A DNA stretch of 64,000 bases from CBDFLD01 sp965249005 (lineage in GTDB: Bacteria > Acidobacteriota > UBA6911). Below are positions 1 to 8,818 of the stretch, in pieces (the stretch's first letter is position 1; each line of letters opens with the position of its first letter). Below the pieces are notes generated by a model. It was not told the DNA's origin. It ran no database searches and was given only the letters and a program-made list of their open reading frames with translations. Both the position numbers and the translations under genes were made by a program. The stretch spans positions 195,528 through 259,527 of the forward strand of contig CBDFLD010000006.1 in the NCBI GenBank assembly GCA_965249005.1, written 5' to 3'.

Positions 1-2608
1 AGGCCTCCGCAATTCGGCGTCCGTCGATGTCGACGCTCTCGTCAGGTTTCGTGAGATTGGCGATGGCATCCTTGATACCCTTGACCGGTGGGCTGGTTCC
101 CTGCCGGATCATCTCGCCGCTTGGAAGCAGTGTGGTGTTGACGACAGCAGCGGTTCGTTGCGGGTCGCAGCGGTCGAGGTTGGCCCGGTTGCCGGCGGCC
201 AGGAGGTCGAAGACGAGGTAGAGGTCGGCCTTCCCGACGCCGACCTTGTTGCCGCTCAAAGACAGCTCGCTGGCACCGATGACCAGGCTGGAAAGCACGG
301 GTCCCCATTTTTGAGCGGCTCCGGTCTGGTCGAAGCTCAGAGCCCGTTTTCCATCCATCAGGGCGGCATAGCAGAGCAGTGCGTTGACCGTGATGACTCC
401 GGTGCCACCGACTCCCGGGATATAGACATGGTAGGGTCGGTCGCGGTCGACCCGGTACTCGGGCTCGGGCAGCTCTTCGAAGCCTAGTGACGGGGGCGTG
501 GGCCGAAAATATCCCGTTGCTGCTTTCGTCTCGACGGTGACAAACGAAGGGCAATCGCCGCCGAGGCAGGAGTAGTCTTGATTGCACGAGGAGGTGTGGA
601 TCTGCGTCTTCGGGCCGAGCTCGGTGTCCACCTTGTGCAGCGACATGCAGTTGGTCAACTCGCCACAGTGGCCGCAGTTCTCACAAACTTCCTCGTTGAT
701 CAGAATGAATCGGTTCGGTGGGTCGAGCTTGCCCCGCTTCTGACGCCGCCGCCGCTCGTTGGCGCAGACGCCGTCGTAGATAAAAACAGTGACCCCAGGT
801 GTCTGTGCGAGCTCCTTCATCACTTCGTCCTGTTGCTCCACCGGGTGCACTCGGGCTGTGGCTGCCATGTCGGCGAGACGGTAAGAGTCCGGATCCTTCG
901 TCAACACCGCTATTTGCTTTACACCTTCGATTTCGAGCAGCCGGGTGAGCTCGGGTATGGTTCGAGCGCCGACCATTTCCTGGGCGCCGGTATTCGCCAC
1001 GTATCCGTTGTAGAGAATCTTGAAGGTGATATTGACGCCGGTTGCGACGCAGAAGCGGATATTGAGGTAGCTCGAGTGAAAGAGGGCGCCGTCGCCCACG
1101 TTCTGTACCATGTGAGGTTGGTCGGTAAATGGTGCCAACCCGATCCACGGGAGCCCCTCACCGCCAAGCTGCGTCATCGCGACGATGTGACGCTGGGGCT
1201 GCTCGATGATGGAGGCAAAGCTGTGACAGCCGGGGCTGCCCCAGGCGATCTGGTCCTCGAGCAGCCGGGTCGAAATGTTGTGCGGGCACCCGGAGCAATA
1301 GTTGGGCGCGCGGCCGGCCAGATCCTCGTACCTCCGGTCGCGGACAGAGCGCAACTCGGACAGTCGAGCGGCGATGGCGGTGCGGTCGCTTGATGAGTCC
1401 TTCGCCAGATCGAGGAGTCGCGGGCCGATCCGCTCGGTGATGAGGTCGCTGTCGAGGCCGCCCATGATGGGGAAAAAGGGTTTGTCCTCTTCGTCCACCT
1501 TGCCCAGCACCCGGAGGCTTGGCTGCACGCCGCAAAGCGCCTCCTTCACCTGGTTCTCGAGAAAGCCGCGCTTTTCCTCGATCACGATGATCTCACTCAA
1601 GCCCGCGGCGAACTCTCGCACGATGTCCCTGTCGAGAGGATAAACGAGTCCTACGCGTAGAAGCCGGATCCCGAGCCGACGGAAGACACCGTCCGCAAGC
1701 CCCATGTCGCCGAGTGTCTGCCGCAAGTCCGAATAGCTCTTGCCTGCGGTAATGATTCCGAGCCGGTCGTTGTTGGACCGCTTTTCGATTCGGTTGAGAT
1801 AGTTGTGGCGCGCGTAGGCCAGTACGGCGCGGTGGCGCTCGTAGTAGAGCCGCCGTTCCGTCTCGATGTTGAGTCCCGGGAAAAACGTGAAGTCCGTTGA
1901 TTTCTGAAACGGCTTCCCGTGGATGCTAAGCTCCGGAAGCGAGATCCGGGGGTGGTCCGGGGACACTTCTACTATTTCGCCGCCATCGGCGAGTGAGGCC
2001 ACCAGCTTCATCGCGGTCCAGCAACCGCTGAAGCGCGACATGGCAATCGCATGCAGGCCCAGCTGGAGAAACTCGCCCGAGGTGGCAGGATAGACAACCG
2101 GGATACCGGCACTCACGAAGGCATAATCTTGCTGGTAGGGTACGGTGGAGCTCTTTGCCTCGTGGTCCTCTCCACTCAGAACGACGACGGCTCCGTGGTT
2201 GCTGGTTCCGGCAAAGTTGCCGTGCTTGAGCGCATCGCCACTGCGGTCGACGCCGGGTCCCTTGCCGTACCAGAGCCCCACCACACCGTCGAACTGGGAG
2301 TGAGGATAGTGGTCGAGCATCTGAGTGCCCATGATCGCCGTTGCGGCGAGCTCTTCGTTGGCCCCGGGGACGTGAACGATTCCGTGTTGGGACAAATGTT
2401 TGGCGGCTTGCTGAAGCGCGATGTCGTAGCCACCCAACGGCGATCCGGGATAGCCGCTCACGAAAGTTCCGGCGCGGAGGCCGGCGCGCCGGTCGCGGCG
2501 GGCCTGATCGATCGGCAGCCGCACCAGCGCCTGGAGTCCCGTCAGGTAGACGTCGCCTTCCTCGATCAGGTACCGGTCGTCCAGCGTGAGGGGCCTCGGC
2601 GTGCTCAT
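1..2608 (-). CDS. Fused indolepyruvate:ferredoxin oxidoreductase, 3'-truncated by window edge
   Basis: The gene reads leftwards from ATG at 2608 and stays open to base 1, so about 869 residues are visible and roughly 300 C-terminal residues lie outside. The N-terminus (GTFVSGYPGSPLGG, LWYGKGPGVDRSGD) is the pyrimidine/core domain of the thiamine-diphosphate 2-oxoacid oxidoreductases. Near residue 440 GCPHN starts the TPP-binding part, followed by NVGDGALFHSS. Near residue 636 VCENCGHCG and then SCNQDY..C....C give the Fe-S cysteines. The gamma-type domain begins with PGVGGTGV. This is the one-chain IorA-IorB architecture that oxidatively decarboxylates aryl pyruvates, or related 2-oxoacids, to acyl-CoA. 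The gene is a paralogue, with the same domain spacing, of the complete gene at 8819-12334. The substrate cannot be read from the sequence. No strong Shine-Dalgarno precedes the start. Confidence 0.9.
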   Translation of the reverse strand, partial: MSTPRPLTLDDRYLIEEGDVYLTGLQALVRLPIDQARRDRRAGLRAGTFVSGYPGSPLGGYDIALQQAAKHLSQHGIVHVPGANEELAATAIMGTQMLDHYPHSQFDGVVGLWYGKGPGVDRSGDALKHGNFAGTSNHGAVVVLSGEDHEAKSSTVPYQQDYAFVSAGIPVVYPATSGEFLQLGLHAIAMSRFSGCWTAMKLVASLADGGEIVEVSPDHPRISLPELSIHGKPFQKSTDFTFFPGLNIETERRLYYERHRAVLAYARHNYLNRIEKRSNNDRLGIITAGKSYSDLRQTLGDMGLADGVFRRLGIRLLRVGLVYPLDRDIVREFAAGLSEIIVIEEKRGFLENQVKEALCGVQPSLRVLGKVDEEDKPFFPIMGGLDSDLITERIGPRLLDLAKDSSSDRTAIAARLSELRSVRDRRYEDLAGRAPNYCSGCPHNISTRLLEDQIAWGSPGCHSFASIIEQPQRHIVAMTQLGGEGLPWIGLAPFTDQPHMVQNVGDGALFHSSYLNIRFCVATGVNITFKILYNGYVANTGAQEMVGARTIPELTRLLEIEGVKQIAVLTKDPDSYRLADMAATARVHPVEQQDEVMKELAQTPGVTVFIYDGVCANERRRRQKRGKLDPPNRFILINEEVCENCGHCGELTNCMSLHKVDTELGPKTQIHTSSCNQDYSCLGGDCPSFVTVETKAATGYFRPTPPSLGFEELPEPEYRVDRDRPYHVYIPGVGGTGVITVNALLCYAALMDGKRALSFDQTGAAQKWGPVLSSLVIGASELSLSGNKVGVGKADLYLVFDLLAAGNRANLDRCDPQRTAAVVNTTLLPSGEMIRQGTSPPVKGIKDAIANLTKPDESVDIDGRRIAEA

Positions 2609-2715
2609 CGACGGTTCGTCTTCCGGGATCGAATGTAGTGAATTCTTATCATTCTGCGTAGCCTTAGATTATCATTGACGCCATAGAAGTAAAGCCAAGG
2701 CTGGAGCTCACGCGC

Positions 2716-4194
2716 GTGAAAGCGTTGAGTTGCCTGCAACGAATAATTCTGCTGGGACTGAAACCGATGATAGACAAACGCAATAATGCAGAGCGGCGCC
2801 GATTGTTGGCCAGCGCCGGCATGGATCAGGAAACCACAGGGCAGTGGCTTTCGAGCATCGAGGAGATCGAACTTCCGGCCTCAGCTTCTCCGCAGCGCCT
2901 CGATGCCGACGCTGCCAGGGCGAGGCCGAGCTTCGACCTTGGATGGGATCTGATAGAACGCCTGCCCCTGCGTTCCAAGAGAAACCCTTCCGAGAAAAAT
3001 GCATGCGACCAGATCATTCAGACCCTGGCGGATCTTTGCTGGAGGTTTTGCCGGGTCCATCGGGACGCGATGTACCATCGACTCACCGATGATCTGAGCA
3101 AGCCGCTACGGGTGGATGCACTTGTCTGGAACGCATCTGAGCTATGGCCCGGCCTCGTACCCACCCGGTCCGAGGTGGCAAAGGAGGGTGATCGGATGCA
3201 GGTGGACCGGGACGGCCGGGAGATCAACCAGGGCATGTTCATCGGCCAGATGCTGAGTAGCCGCGAATGCGGCACGCATCTGGTTCTGAGCATGTTGAGA
3301 CCCACGGCCGAGGCGGAGGAGCGCCTGGATGAGTTCATTCAGAAAGGGGTGGTGGATCTCGGAACGGCACGCGTGGAGGCCAGGGGAGAGGCCGGCTTCA
3401 TATTCTTCAAGCACCTGCGCTCCTTGAACGCGGAGGACTTCGAAACCAGTGGACCGTGGGACGTCGCGGTCGATCTGATCCTGCTGCACCCAGAAATCCG
3501 GCTCGGTGTCTTGCGGGGAGACCCGATCGAGCACCCGAAGTACAAGGGTCGCCGTATCTTTTCCTCGGGGCTCAATTTGACCAAGCTGTACCACGGGAAG
3601 ATTCCATTCTTGTTTTACATGATGCGGGATCTCGGGCCGGTGAACAAAATACATCGGGGCTTGGCCCGAGACGACTATCAACTCGACGAGCCGGAGGACA
3701 CCTTGGAAAAGCCCTGGGTCGCGGTCGTCGAGACCTTTGCCATTGGAGGCGGTTGTCAACTTCTTTTGGTTGTGGACTACGTGATAGCGGAATCGGGCGC
3801 CTACTTCAATCTGCCTGCGAGGAAAGAAGGCATTATTCCCGGTTGCGCCAACATGCGATTGCAACGCTTCCTCGGGGACAGGCTCGCCCAGCAGGCGATC
3901 CTGTTTGACAAGACCTTCTATGTCGATAGCCCGGAGGGGCGCCGGCTTGTAAACGAGGTCCATCCTCGCGAGAAGATGGACGAGGCGGTCGAGCTGTGTG
4001 TCGCCGGCGCTGCCCAGGGAGGTATGGTCAGTACCGGAGCCAATCGCAAGGCTTTGCGGGTTCATGCGGAACCACTGGACAAGTTTCGGGAGTATATGGC
4101 GACAAACGCCAAGGAGCAGGCGTTCTGTCTCTTCAGCGATCAGCTGACCGACAACTTGAAGAAGTTCTGGAATGCCGAAAACCGCCGTCTCTGA
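2716..4194 (+). CDS. DpgC-like (3,5-dihydroxyphenylacetyl-CoA 1,2-dioxygenase family) crotonase-fold enzyme
   Basis: The 492-residue protein has an alpha-helical N-terminal half and a C-terminal crotonase domain. Near residue 277 KYKGRRIFSSGLNLTKLYHG supplies the first oxyanion-hole strand. EKPWVAVVETFAIGGGCQLL near residue 340 supplies the second, followed by KEGIIPG and RLQRFLGDRLAQQAILF. These blocks and the length match DpgC, the cofactor-free oxygenase that cleaves dihydroxyphenylacetyl-CoA in glycopeptide-antibiotic biosynthesis, better than ordinary enoyl-CoA hydratases of about 260 residues. No DpgA, DpgB, DpgD or NRPS gene lies nearby, so the substrate here is probably another aryl- or acyl-CoA. 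It could belong with the divergent indolepyruvate oxidoreductase, whose product is an aryl-acetyl-CoA. The start is a GTG at 2716; ATG 2767 is a reasonable alternative giving 475 residues. Confidence 0.82.
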   Translation: MKALSCLQRIILLGLKPMIDKRNNAERRRLLASAGMDQETTGQWLSSIEEIELPASASPQRLDADAARARPSFDLGWDLIERLPLRSKRNPSEKNACDQIIQTLADLCWRFCRVHRDAMYHRLTDDLSKPLRVDALVWNASELWPGLVPTRSEVAKEGDRMQVDRDGREINQGMFIGQMLSSRECGTHLVLSMLRPTAEAEERLDEFIQKGVVDLGTARVEARGEAGFIFFKHLRSLNAEDFETSGPWDVAVDLILLHPEIRLGVLRGDPIEHPKYKGRRIFSSGLNLTKLYHGKIPFLFYMMRDLGPVNKIHRGLARDDYQLDEPEDTLEKPWVAVVETFAIGGGCQLLLVVDYVIAESGAYFNLPARKEGIIPGCANMRLQRFLGDRLAQQAILFDKTFYVDSPEGRRLVNEVHPREKMDEAVELCVAGAAQGGMVSTGANRKALRVHAEPLDKFREYMATNAKEQAFCLFSDQLTDNLKKFWNAENRRL

Positions 4195-4265
4195 GGTGGA
4201 CGCATTGAAATCGTCGATCATGGATATCTACAGGGCTGGCTGAAAAGGAGGCAACGATTCGTTTC

Positions 4266-5440
4266 GTGGATTCATCTGGGTTGCAAGTGGTCCGGATCGT
4301 GATGATTTACACTGCCCTGGGCTTCACGCTCATGGGTTGCGGGCCGTCCTTGGATGGTGCTGGCCAGCAGAGCGCTGCCGTGAAAGGGCTCGATGCCGCC
4401 GCCATGGCGCAGACCGTTACCATCTATCGCGATCAGTACTCCGTGCCGCACGTTTTTGGACCGACCGACGCCAGCGTGGTCTTCGGCTACGTGTACGCGC
4501 AGGCGGAGGACAACTTCTGGCAGCTCGAGGACAACTACATTCGTGCCCTGGGGCGAGCGGCCGAAGTTCATGGCGAAAAGGAACTCGCCAATGATTTGCT
4601 GAACCGCGCGCTGGAGATTTCGAAACACTCGATGGCGGAATACGAAAACGCCGGAGATCGAATGCGGCGCATATACGATGCCGCGGCTGCCGGGATCGAA
4701 TACTTTCTGTCACGGAATCCGCAGGTCCAGCCCAGGCTCCTGACGAGATTCGAACCGTGGTACGTGATCGCGCACATGCGCTATTCCGTTTATCAACTCT
4801 TCATCATGAATCGCAACCGGGTCGGGGTGAGTGTGGAAGATCTCGACATCGGGGGAGTCTCGGCGCAACCGGAGCCGACCGTGCAGACTGGCGGTTCGAA
4901 CATGTGGGCGGTGCGCCCCTCCAAGAGTGCCAGCGGGCACGCGATGCTGTTTCTGAAGTATTGGCCCTGAGGGCCTCACCAGACGGTGGAAAGTGGCAAA
5001 ACATCCGAGGGCTCGAGGAATCGCTGGCGGAGCTGGACCGGGCTTTCGGTTCATGGCACATCGCCTGGGGCGAAACGAATCGGCTGCAGCGAGTGGATAC
5101 ACGGCTGGAGGAATCCTTCAGCGACCAGCGGCCCAGCCTGCCGATTCCTGGAGGTGGGGGGGAACTCGGTATCGTGTTTCACTTCAAGGCCCGCCGGATT
5201 GAAGGACAGAAGCGCCGGTACGGCTATCAAGGACATTCCCTGGTGGCCGTAGCAGAGTTCGGACCCGAGGTCCGTGCCCAGTCGGTGCTCGTATTCGGGC
5301 AAAGCGAAGATCCGGAGTCCCCACACTACTTTGACCAAGCCGAGCTGTACGCCACGAAGCGCTTCAAACCTGTCTGGTTCACACCAGCCGACGTAAAAGC
5401 AAATGCGGTGCGCGAGTATCATCCGGGTGAGGCGCCGTAG
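4266..5440 (+). pseudogene. Penicillin/acyl-homoserine-lactone acylase family gene with large internal deletion
   Basis: The 5' part (4266-4970) encodes a lipoprotein-type signal (TLMGC lipobox) and the alpha region of an Ntn-hydrolase of the penicillin amidase family: IYRDQYSVPHVFGPTDAS, then QAEDNFWQLEDNYIRALGR, ending just after GGSNMWAV. The Ser of that last motif is the autoprocessing nucleophile. A stop follows at 4968-4970. From about 4971, in another frame, comes the family C-terminus: SWHIAWGETNRLQR, YGYQGHSLVAVAEFG, VLVFGQSEDPESPHYFDQA, terminating at 5440. The 350-400 residues normally lying between these parts are missing, so the protein cannot be functional. Signal and translation most likely begin at ATG 4302 (or GTG 4299) rather than GTG 4266. 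An AAGGAGG sits about 14 bases before 4266. Confidence 0.85.
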
Positions 5441-5442
5441 GC

Positions 5443-5532
5443 GGGGACGTCCCCCCCACGTTTCCTTTTTTCACGAACTCCGCTCCAAGAACGAACTCGG
5501 AAACGTGGGGGTGCACTCCAGGGGGATGTCCC
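5443..5532. repeat. REP-like palindromic repeat, copy A
   Basis: The left arm at 5443-5465 reads GGGGACGTCCCCCCCACG then TTTCC. The right arm is GGAAACGTGGGGG at 5499-5511, then nine unmatched bases, then GGGGGATGTCCC at 5521-5532. The element starts three bases after the acylase stop codon and ends about 50 bases before msrA. A second copy at 6198-6282 shares the arm sequence. The structure suggests a REP/MITE-type intergenic repeat that would also fold as an RNA hairpin between the two genes. Confidence 0.8.
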
Positions 5533-5582
5533 TTTGTGCTACTATTTGATGGGGGTTGACGTTTAAGAAAGAGGATGTGCCG

Positions 5583-6194
5583 ATGCCAAAGAAGACTACC
5601 GTTACTCATCTAACCTGGTTGTTGGTTTTTGTTGCCTTTGCTGTCCCGGAACCGGCATATTCCTCGGATCCGCTCGGGAAAGCCACCTTTGCGGGGGGGT
5701 GTTTCTGGTGCATGGAGCCGCCTTTCGACAAGCTCGACGGTGTGAAGTCGACGACCTCCGGCTACATTGGTGGCAAGAAGAAGAACCCGACCTACAAACA
5801 AGTCGCTTCGGGGAAAACCAGCTACGCGGAAGCTGTCGAGATCCTATACGATCCAAAGAAGATCAGTTATCAGGAGCTACTCGATGTTTTTTGGCGCAAC
5901 ATCGATCCTCTGACTCCGAACCGGCAATTCTGTGATGGGGGCCCCCAATATCGAACGGGAATTTTCTACCATGACGAGAATCAGAAGCGAATGGCAGAGG
6001 AGTCCAGGAAGAAGATAGAAGAATCCAAACGTTTCATTTCCCCGATCGTGACCGAGATTACCCCGGCCACGAAGTTCTATGAGGCCGAGGGCTACCACCA
6101 GGACTACTACAAGAAGAACCCCGTCCGTTACAAGACCTACCGCGTGGGATGCGGCCGCGATAAGCGACTGGAACAGTTGTGGGGTAAGCGTTAG
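5583..6194 (+). CDS. msrA: Secreted peptide-methionine (S)-S-oxide reductase MsrA
   Basis: The enzyme reduces methionine-S-sulfoxide in oxidised proteins. ATG 5583 is preferred over an upstream in-frame TTG because a GAGG lies eight bases before it. The 203-residue product begins with a signal peptide (TWLLVFVAFAVPEPAYSS), so it is probably periplasmic. The catalytic motif GCFWCMEPPFDKLDGV carries the nucleophilic Cys of the family. GYIGGKKKNPTYKQVASGKT, the NRQFCDGGPQYRTGIF block and YHQDYY are the other conserved MsrA blocks. The gene stands alone between two copies of a palindromic repeat that start and end close to its boundaries. Confidence 0.95.
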   Translation: MPKKTTVTHLTWLLVFVAFAVPEPAYSSDPLGKATFAGGCFWCMEPPFDKLDGVKSTTSGYIGGKKKNPTYKQVASGKTSYAEAVEILYDPKKISYQELLDVFWRNIDPLTPNRQFCDGGPQYRTGIFYHDENQKRMAEESRKKIEESKRFISPIVTEITPATKFYEAEGYHQDYYKKNPVRYKTYRVGCGRDKRLEQLWGKR

Positions 6195-6197
6195 AAA

Positions 6198-6282
6198 GGG
6201 ACATCCCCCACGTTTCCGACCCCACGTTTCCGAGTTTCTGTGGAATCGAGTTCCAAAAAATAGGAAACATGGGGGACGTCCC
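6198..6282. repeat. REP-like palindromic repeat, copy B
   Basis: The left arm 6198-6217 is GGGACATCCCCCACGTTTCC. The right arm 6263-6282 is GGAAACATGGGGGACGTCCC. They pair as an inverted repeat with 18 of 20 positions complementary, and CACGTTTCC recurs inside at 6223-6231. The repeat fills the whole gap between the msrA stop and the stop codon of the convergent acyl-CoA ligase, so it probably doubles as a bidirectional transcription stop. It belongs to the same family as 5443-5532. Confidence 0.82.
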
Positions 6283-7824
6283 TTACGAGATACTCTTTCT
6301 CAGTTCCTTTTTCAGAATCTTGCCCGTTGTGTTCTTTGGGAGGTCATCGAGAAATACCACTTTGCGTGGGTACTTGTAGCCGGCCAACTTGGAACGACAC
6401 CACTCGATGACCTGCTCTTCCGTTAGCTGAGATCCTTGTCTTGCACTGATGCAGGCCACAATTTCCTCACCCAGAATTTCGTCCGCAACTCCGACCACAC
6501 TGGCTTCCTGGACTCCGTCGAGTCCGTAGATCACGTCTTCCACTTCCCGCGGATAGACGTTGTACCCCCCTCGGATAATCAGATCCTTGATTCGATCCAC
6601 GATGAACAGATAGCCCCCTTCGTCCAGTATCCCGACGTCGCCGGTATGAAACCAGCCGTTTCGCATCACCTCCGCGGTTTGCTCGGGCTGATTGTGATAT
6701 CCCTTCATGACGTTGTGCCCCCGGACGCAAACCTCACCCGGTGTATTGGGCGGCAGGGGTTGGCCCTGCTCATCATGAATCTCTACCTGGACACCCCAGA
6801 GCGGGAGTCCCACGGAACGGGGCTTGGCTTTTTCCTTGAGATTGAAGGTCACGCCGGGAGATGTCTCGGAAAGTCCGTACCCTTCCAACAAAACAGTGTT
6901 GAAGCGCTTCTCGATCCGGTCGATCAATTCGGGTGCGATGCTGGCGCCCCCGCTCAAGGCTTGACGGATCTTGGGATGGAAGTCGCGCTTCTCCGCCTCC
7001 ATCAGCATCATCTGGTACATCGTGGGAACGCCAAACAGCATCGTCAGTCCGTCTTGCTCCATACTGTCGAGCATCTCCGTTGGATCGAAGCGCGCGAACG
7101 AGACGATCGCCGCCCCGGCGAAAAGCCCTGCATTCATGACGGCAGATTGACCGAAGCTGTGAAAAAGAGGCAGTGCCGCCGGAAGGACGTCCGTTTCGTT
7201 GAACTCGCCCAGGCGCGCGATCAAGAGCGCGTTGATGAACAGGTTCGAGTGGGACAGATCGGCTCCCTTGGGTTTGCCGGTGGTACCGGAGGTATAGATG
7301 AAAGCGGCGCTGTCGTCCGCTCCGGTGGGAAAGGGAAAATCCAGGGGAGCCTGGCCTTCCACGAAGTCGTCGAACCGGACTTCCTGGTTCTCCCCGACGG
7401 CTTTGCCGGCGATTCCGACGGCTTCGCCGCCGCCTATCAAGACCAGATGTTGGCAATCCGAGCTCCTCGCCCAGCCTTTGCGCGCGTGCTCCTGAAAACC
7501 CACGTGACCGATGAGCAGACGCGCCTGGGAATCGCTCAGGTGATAGGCTACTTCATCGGTTTTCAGAAGCATGTTGAAGGGGACTACCGTACAGCCGGCG
7601 TTCAAGATCCCGTAGTAGGCAATGGGAAACTCCAGGCAGTTGGGTGTCATCATCGCGACCCGGTCACCCGGGTCGATGCCCAGCCGGCGGAGGCCGGCGC
7701 CGAATTGGAGAGCCTTTCGATTGAGTTCCCGGTATGTGCAACGGCGGTCTCCATCCTTCCAGGCCGGCTTATCGGGATGAGTGCGAGCCGCCTCGAACAG
7801 ATTGATTGCCAGATTCAGTGCCAT
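6283..7824 (-). CDS. Long-chain-fatty-acid--CoA ligase (AMP-binding, ANL superfamily)
   Basis: The 513-residue protein activates a carboxylic acid to the acyl-adenylate and then the CoA thioester. The ATP-phosphate loop YTSGTTGKPKG lies near residue 177, GYGLSET near 312, and WFHTGDVG with the hinge DRIKDLIIRGGYNVYPREVE near 410-435. The catalytic lysine motif LPKNTTGKILKKELR is at the extreme C-terminus. The length and motif order are normal for FadD/FadK-like ligases. The acyl chain length is not predictable. It is transcribed convergently with msrA, and its stop codon directly abuts the palindromic repeat. No partner gene of a beta-oxidation operon is adjacent. Confidence 0.93.
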   Translation of the reverse strand: MALNLAINLFEAARTHPDKPAWKDGDRRCTYRELNRKALQFGAGLRRLGIDPGDRVAMMTPNCLEFPIAYYGILNAGCTVVPFNMLLKTDEVAYHLSDSQARLLIGHVGFQEHARKGWARSSDCQHLVLIGGGEAVGIAGKAVGENQEVRFDDFVEGQAPLDFPFPTGADDSAAFIYTSGTTGKPKGADLSHSNLFINALLIARLGEFNETDVLPAALPLFHSFGQSAVMNAGLFAGAAIVSFARFDPTEMLDSMEQDGLTMLFGVPTMYQMMLMEAEKRDFHPKIRQALSGGASIAPELIDRIEKRFNTVLLEGYGLSETSPGVTFNLKEKAKPRSVGLPLWGVQVEIHDEQGQPLPPNTPGEVCVRGHNVMKGYHNQPEQTAEVMRNGWFHTGDVGILDEGGYLFIVDRIKDLIIRGGYNVYPREVEDVIYGLDGVQEASVVGVADEILGEEIVACISARQGSQLTEEQVIEWCRSKLAGYKYPRKVVFLDDLPKNTTGKILKKELRKSIS

Positions 7825-7875
7825 AATCTTCGCCCTTTCCAGATTTATGAATGCCTTGGCTGGACACGATTATAG

Positions 7876-8625
7876 ATGGGATTCTTCGAAAAAAAAGCTC
7901 CTGTTCTTGGAGCGGCCGTACTCGAGAGGAGTCACGGTCTCAGTCCCGTGCCTCCTGATATGGCTGTGCACGAGCACTATGAATGCTCCCATTGGTGCGC
8001 GCCCCGCGCAAGTTCTTCCAGGCAAGAACGCCACATCTGCCAGCGATGCCGACCGGACTTGCGCAAAGGTTTACTTCCGCGTGATGAAGATGCCATCGGA
8101 ATCCTGGGCGGAAGCCATGGCGGCAGGCTCACCCTGGAGGCGCTCACTCATATCCGGCCGCAAGCGGCCGTTCCATGTGCGGGCTTCTTCAGTCTAGAAG
8201 GGCTGGTCCGGCATATTCAAGGACAAGGAAACGCGGCCATGATGAGTCCGCTGGCCGATGGCACGCCGCGGCCGGGAGCTTCCTTCTTCAAGTTCATGAT
8301 CCGCCTTCTGGGAGGCACGCCGGATGAGGTCCCGGAAGCCTATGAGCGATACAATCTGCTCCGTCGCATCGACAAAATCCAGACGCCCTTGTTCGTGGTC
8401 CATGGCCAGAAGGACATGTTGTCTCCCATCGAGTCGAGTCATCAACTCGTCGCGGAGCTCAAAAAACTGGGCAAGAGCGTGAAAACCTACTACCCGGAGA
8501 ATGGTCCCCATGGGTTCTACTGGGGGCAGTCGTTTCAACCGGGTCCGGAGCCCATTTACGATCCCAGAGAGACTGAGATCTTCCTGAAACGAACGCTCGA
8601 GTTTTTCCGAGACCATCTTCGCTAA
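7876..8625 (+). pseudogene. Remnant of an alpha/beta hydrolase (S9/dienelactone hydrolase-like), 5' end degenerate
   Basis: From about 8090 to the stop the translation is a good alpha/beta-hydrolase C-terminal domain. It has the nucleophile elbow IGILGGSHGGRLTLEAL, a lid-containing middle part, TPLFVVHGQKDMLSPIESSH with the acid-site loop, and ENGPHGFYWG with the catalytic His. Only about 75 codons precede the elbow. They contain no recognisable core strands or oxyanion segment, and no neighbouring frame supplies one. About half of the normal N-terminal region is therefore missing or scrambled. I treat the locus as a truncated gene; a short novel hydrolase is a less likely alternative. It diverges from the acyl-CoA ligase with only 51 bases between them. 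Confidence 0.6.
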
Positions 8626-8818
8626 ACTTCTGATTGCTGGAGGTCGGAATTCACGGCTGTCCGGTGCGCTGGCGTGCCCTTGATGGCTTGCCGGGTCGGA
8701 CCTGCTGACGGTCGACAAGGCAAGTTGCCTGCCAAAACACTGGCCCGTGGTGGTAAAATAGCCAATTCGGCTCGGATCATGAATTTGCTCGCTTGAAAGG
8801 CCAAGAAAGGTACCGATC

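Noticed and set aside
3142..4221. Minus-strand open frame opposite the DpgC-like gene
   Set aside because: It has no motif of its own and disappears once the plus-strand crotonase motifs are recognised.
6436..7875. Plus-strand open frame of about 480 codons opposite the acyl-CoA ligase
   Set aside because: Its translation has no recognisable motif, whereas the minus strand encodes all AMP-binding motifs.
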